A DNA stretch of 64,000 bases, from the NCBI RefSeq assembly GCF_019008365.1, contig NZ_JAHHUL010000003.1, positions 1 through 64,000 of the forward strand, written 5' to 3'. Both the position numbers and the translations under genes were made by a program. The notes under the pieces are model-generated. The model had not been told where the DNA came from, searched no databases, and was given only the letters and a program-made list of their open reading frames with translations. Shown here piece after piece: positions 61,913 to 64,000 of this stretch (positions are counted from its first letter, which is position 1; every line of letters starts with the position of its first letter). This stretch comes from Phosphitispora fastidiosa (lineage in GTDB: Bacteria > Bacillota > Thermincolia > Thermincolales > UBA2595).

Positions 61913-62791
61913 TTAAACTCTGTTGAAATATTTGTAAGCGGCTGAATTTCTATAAAAGGATGGTGTCATACCCACCATCCTTTTAAATATTGTAGAAAAG
62001 TGAGTACGGTTAGCAAAACCGCATAAAAAACTTACTTCACTAATGGAGTAACTCTTTGTTGCTAACAGACCTTTAGCTTTTTCAATTTTTAATTCTGTCA
62101 GATACTCAAAAGGAGTTTTCCCGGTGTGCTTTTTAAATATACGTATAAAGTGATAGGGGCTGTAGTTTACAAAAGATGCCAGATCATCCAGTGAAAAATC
62201 GGAACATAAGTGGCTTTGGAGAAATTCTTTGGCGCGTTTTACGGCCCTGATATCACTATATTCTTTGGGTCTCGAATCATTTGAAAGATTGTTACTTACA
62301 TTTCTTAATAGGCTGACTGTGATTTGTGAATTAAGACTCTGGAGAACAAATTCATACCCGAGCTGCTTGTTTTCGGCCTCTTCCATAAATTGAAACACCA
62401 GTCTGCTTATGTTAGGGTGCATATTAAAGGAGCCGTTATTATAGAATATGCCGCTTTTTCCTGAAAGTAAGTGGGAAAATTCTTTCATATAATCGGTTTG
62501 AATAAAAATAGGTATAAAAGTCTCAACTGATTTTTCTTCATTAAACAGGTGAACCTGATCGGGATTTACAGGAAAGATTTTTTGCTGTTCCAGGTGATAT
62601 TTCTTTTTTTCTACCACGGCTACAGGCATATTCCTTGCAGGAAGCAGAAATTTATAGCATCCAAATCCCTTGGGCTCTGAAAACACGTTTCTTGCTTTTA
62701 AAATAGTTATTTTATCGCTGGAATACGTCTTTACTATATTTGGAATATCCGGAGGAAACTCTGTAAATAATTCTGTGGAATATAGCTTCAT
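61913..62791 (-). CDS. AraC-family transcriptional regulator
   Basis: A 292-residue regulator. The N-terminal 170 residues are a cupin-like sensing region (FLLPARNMPVAVVEKKKYHL, then VNPDQVHLF). The C-terminal 100 residues form the double HTH of the AraC family: DFSLDDLASFVNYSPYHFIR, then KIEKAKGLLATKSYSISEVS and GFANRTHFSTIFKRMVGMTP. It is convergent with the propeller-protein gene and divergent from the sensor kinase at 63050. The inducer and targets are unknown. Confidence 0.93.
   Translation of the reverse strand: MKLYSTELFTEFPPDIPNIVKTYSSDKITILKARNVFSEPKGFGCYKFLLPARNMPVAVVEKKKYHLEQQKIFPVNPDQVHLFNEEKSVETFIPIFIQTDYMKEFSHLLSGKSGIFYNNGSFNMHPNISRLVFQFMEEAENKQLGYEFVLQSLNSQITVSLLRNVSNNLSNDSRPKEYSDIRAVKRAKEFLQSHLCSDFSLDDLASFVNYSPYHFIRIFKKHTGKTPFEYLTELKIEKAKGLLATKSYSISEVSFLCGFANRTHFSTIFKRMVGMTPSFYRNSAAYKYFNRV
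61954..61984 (+). terminator. Terminator-like hairpin inside the 3' end of the convergent AraC gene
   Basis: AAAAGGATGGTG (61954-61965) pairs perfectly with CACCATCCTTTT (61973-61984). It is placed to end the plus-strand propeller gene, yet it lies within the coding sequence of the minus-strand AraC regulator. Confidence 0.6.
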
Positions 62792-62937
62792 AGTATTCCC
62801 CTGAGATTCAGACTTAATATTAATACCATTATATAGTAATTATGAAAACAATCAAGCTAAAGTACACAACCATTAACAATCTAGAGCACTCAGCCATTAA
62901 CAATAATGAAACGAATTAGTGAAAAAGTGGCCGCTAA

Positions 62938-62993
62938 TATGGTATAATAATGGTGTATTTTGTCGAACAGGGCAAAATGCACCATTACTTTTT
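62938..62993 (+). promoter_or_regulatory. Promoter running straight into a terminator-like hairpin
   Basis: TATGGTATAAT (62938-62948, extended -10) is followed at once by TAATGGTGTATTTTG (62948-62962), which pairs (one G-T) with CAAAATGCACCATTA (62973-62987) and ends in CTTTTTC. A transcript starting about 7 nt after the -10 would begin in the stem. It lies 57 nt before the kinase start at 63050. Confidence 0.6.
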
Positions 62994-63049
62994 CTATTCT
63001 AGTCAGAATCGAATATATGCTAAAAGGCGGTAAATAAGGGGGGGAGAAG

Positions 63050-64000
63050 ATGCAGTATCAGTATATTCCATACATCTGGCTTCTGATGGCGTCTGCAGTG
63101 ATCTCCCTGACCCTGGGTCTATTTGCACTGTCCAGGCGGCGTAATTCAAAAGGCGCTACAAGCTTTATACTCAGCATGCTTGTGGTGACAATATGGTCTT
63201 TAGCCAATGCCCTGGAAATGACAGCAACTGATTTTTCCACCAAGCTGTTCTGGGCTAATGTGCAGTATTTTGCTTATTGCTATTCCCCTGTAACGTTGCT
63301 GGCATTATGCATGCAATTCACCGGTTTTGACAGGTTGATTCAAAATAAAAAGGTTCTGTGGTTTGCAGTTATACCTACCATTATCTTAATGCTTGTATGG
63401 ACCGACGGATGGCACGGCCTGATGAGATATAATATGCATATGGACTACAGCGGACCCTTCCCGGTAATCGTGAAAAAATACGGGACTGTTTTTTTTATTC
63501 ATGCGGTATACTCACATTCTTTGAATTTAGCCGCAGGGGCAATTTTAATAAGGGCAGTATTTTTCCGGAATACGGTTTACCGGAAACAGGCAATTGCACT
63601 ACTCATTGGATTATGTTTAATCGAAATACCGAATATCTTGTATATTTCCGGTATCAGCCCAGTGGAACGGTTTGATATTACACCGGTATTCATTGGACCT
63701 TCCGGCTTGGTGATTGCATGGGGTATTTTTCGGCTTAAGCTGTTGGATTTGGTGCCATTAGCGCGCACCACAGTTATTGAGACAATGGATGCAGGTGTGA
63801 TGGTACTTGATTTACAGAACCGGGTATTGGACATCAATCCTGCCTTTGAAAAAATTGTTGGTTTATCTGCTTCCCAGATTTCGTCCCGGAGAGCAGACGA
63901 AGTCTGTGGTAAAATTCCCGAACTGGCTAAGGCTTGTATGGACAGCAACATTGCTGATACAGAGTTTTATATAAATACAAAGGGAACAACACGGGTTTAC
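63050..64000 (+). CDS. 7TM-PAS sensor protein, probably a histidine kinase (3' partial)
   Basis: The first 317 residues of a membrane sensor cut off by the window end. Seven or so helices form a HisKA_7TM-type N-terminus (IWLLMASAVISLTLGLFAL; FILSMLVVTIWSLANALEM; FWANVQYFAYCYSPVTLLAL; VIPTIILMLVWTDGWHGLM; up to FIGPSGLVIAWGIFRLKLLD). A PAS domain then begins (TTVIETMDAGVMVLDLQNRV, LDINPAFEKIVG). A kinase or GGDEF output is expected beyond the edge. ATG 63050 follows AAGGGGGGGAGAAG. Confidence 0.88.
   Translation, partial: MQYQYIPYIWLLMASAVISLTLGLFALSRRRNSKGATSFILSMLVVTIWSLANALEMTATDFSTKLFWANVQYFAYCYSPVTLLALCMQFTGFDRLIQNKKVLWFAVIPTIILMLVWTDGWHGLMRYNMHMDYSGPFPVIVKKYGTVFFIHAVYSHSLNLAAGAILIRAVFFRNTVYRKQAIALLIGLCLIEIPNILYISGISPVERFDITPVFIGPSGLVIAWGIFRLKLLDLVPLARTTVIETMDAGVMVLDLQNRVLDINPAFEKIVGLSASQISSRRADEVCGKIPELAKACMDSNIADTEFYINTKGTTRVY

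Overview
The window looks like the chromosome of a Gram-positive, Clostridia-type bacterium, possibly of the Peptococcaceae or a neighbouring group. The support is strong AGGAGG-type ribosome sites, short intergenic spaces with intrinsic terminators, many proteins with SLH (S-layer homology) domains, copper-amine-oxidase-N (CuAO-N) domains on secreted proteins, a BlaI/M56 pair, a YtrA-type GntR/ABC operon and SLH-anchored InlB-type repeats. The taxonomic call is inference. No rRNA, tRNA or CRISPR array was seen.

Layout. 1-12 kb: the 3' part of a MalT-like LuxR regulator, a DUF2442 protein and two giant SLH proteins with GLUG repeats. 12-17 kb: a group II intron 5' fragment directly behind a terminator, a DUF2975/YozG-type pair, a geranylgeranyl-reductase-family flavoprotein, a polytopic membrane protein and an L,D-transpeptidase. 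17-21 kb: a BlaI-type repressor and M56 sensor peptidase with two BlaI-like boxes, then an ORF-less group II intron between a promoter and a DEAD-box RNA helicase gene. 21-28.5 kb: a GH130 phosphorylase convergent with a GT4 glycosyltransferase, a 104-nt inverted repeat, and a minus-strand pair made of carB and a PurF-like protein whose catalytic cysteine is replaced by glycine.

28.8-40 kb: an SLH protein with five 243-nt InlB-type repeats, a TPR/CuAO-N exported protein, an HTH-Uma2 fusion, the deletion-scarred remnant of another SLH gene, and a 1559-residue SLH protein with a subtilase domain whose nucleophile and oxyanion residues are changed. 40-42.5 kb: a GntR/ABC/permease/membrane-protein operon. 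42.6-50.3 kb: a DUF4011-helicase-nuclease giant coupled to a very acidic small protein, a Phd-Uma2 fusion with palindromic operators, and MscL. 50.4-64 kb: an MBG-domain SLH protein, an MntA antitoxin with a nonsense-mutated HepT toxin, a double-kinase hybrid histidine kinase with its REC-BTAD regulator, a seven-repeat putative propeller with CuAO-N, an AraC regulator, and the start of a 7TM-PAS sensor kinase cut by the window end.

Two themes link the region. One is the cell surface: four intact SLH proteins and one remnant, built from two interchangeable C-terminal anchor types plus one N-terminal SLH type, together with envelope enzymes and sensors. The other is defence and mobility: the helicase-nuclease, two Uma2 fusions, the HEPN/MNT pair and two group II intron traces, scattered among the surface genes. 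The best candidates for undescribed biology are the degenerate subtilase on an S-layer anchor, the acidic partner of the helicase-nuclease, the intron in the helicase leader, and the PurF-like/CarB pair without a visible glutaminase.

The longer non-coding stretches are as follows. 6954-7249 holds a terminator and little else recognised. 21329-21600 shows nothing I can name. 28548-28813 holds the divergent starts of carB and the SLH gene. 34275-34549 holds only the Uma2 upstream region.
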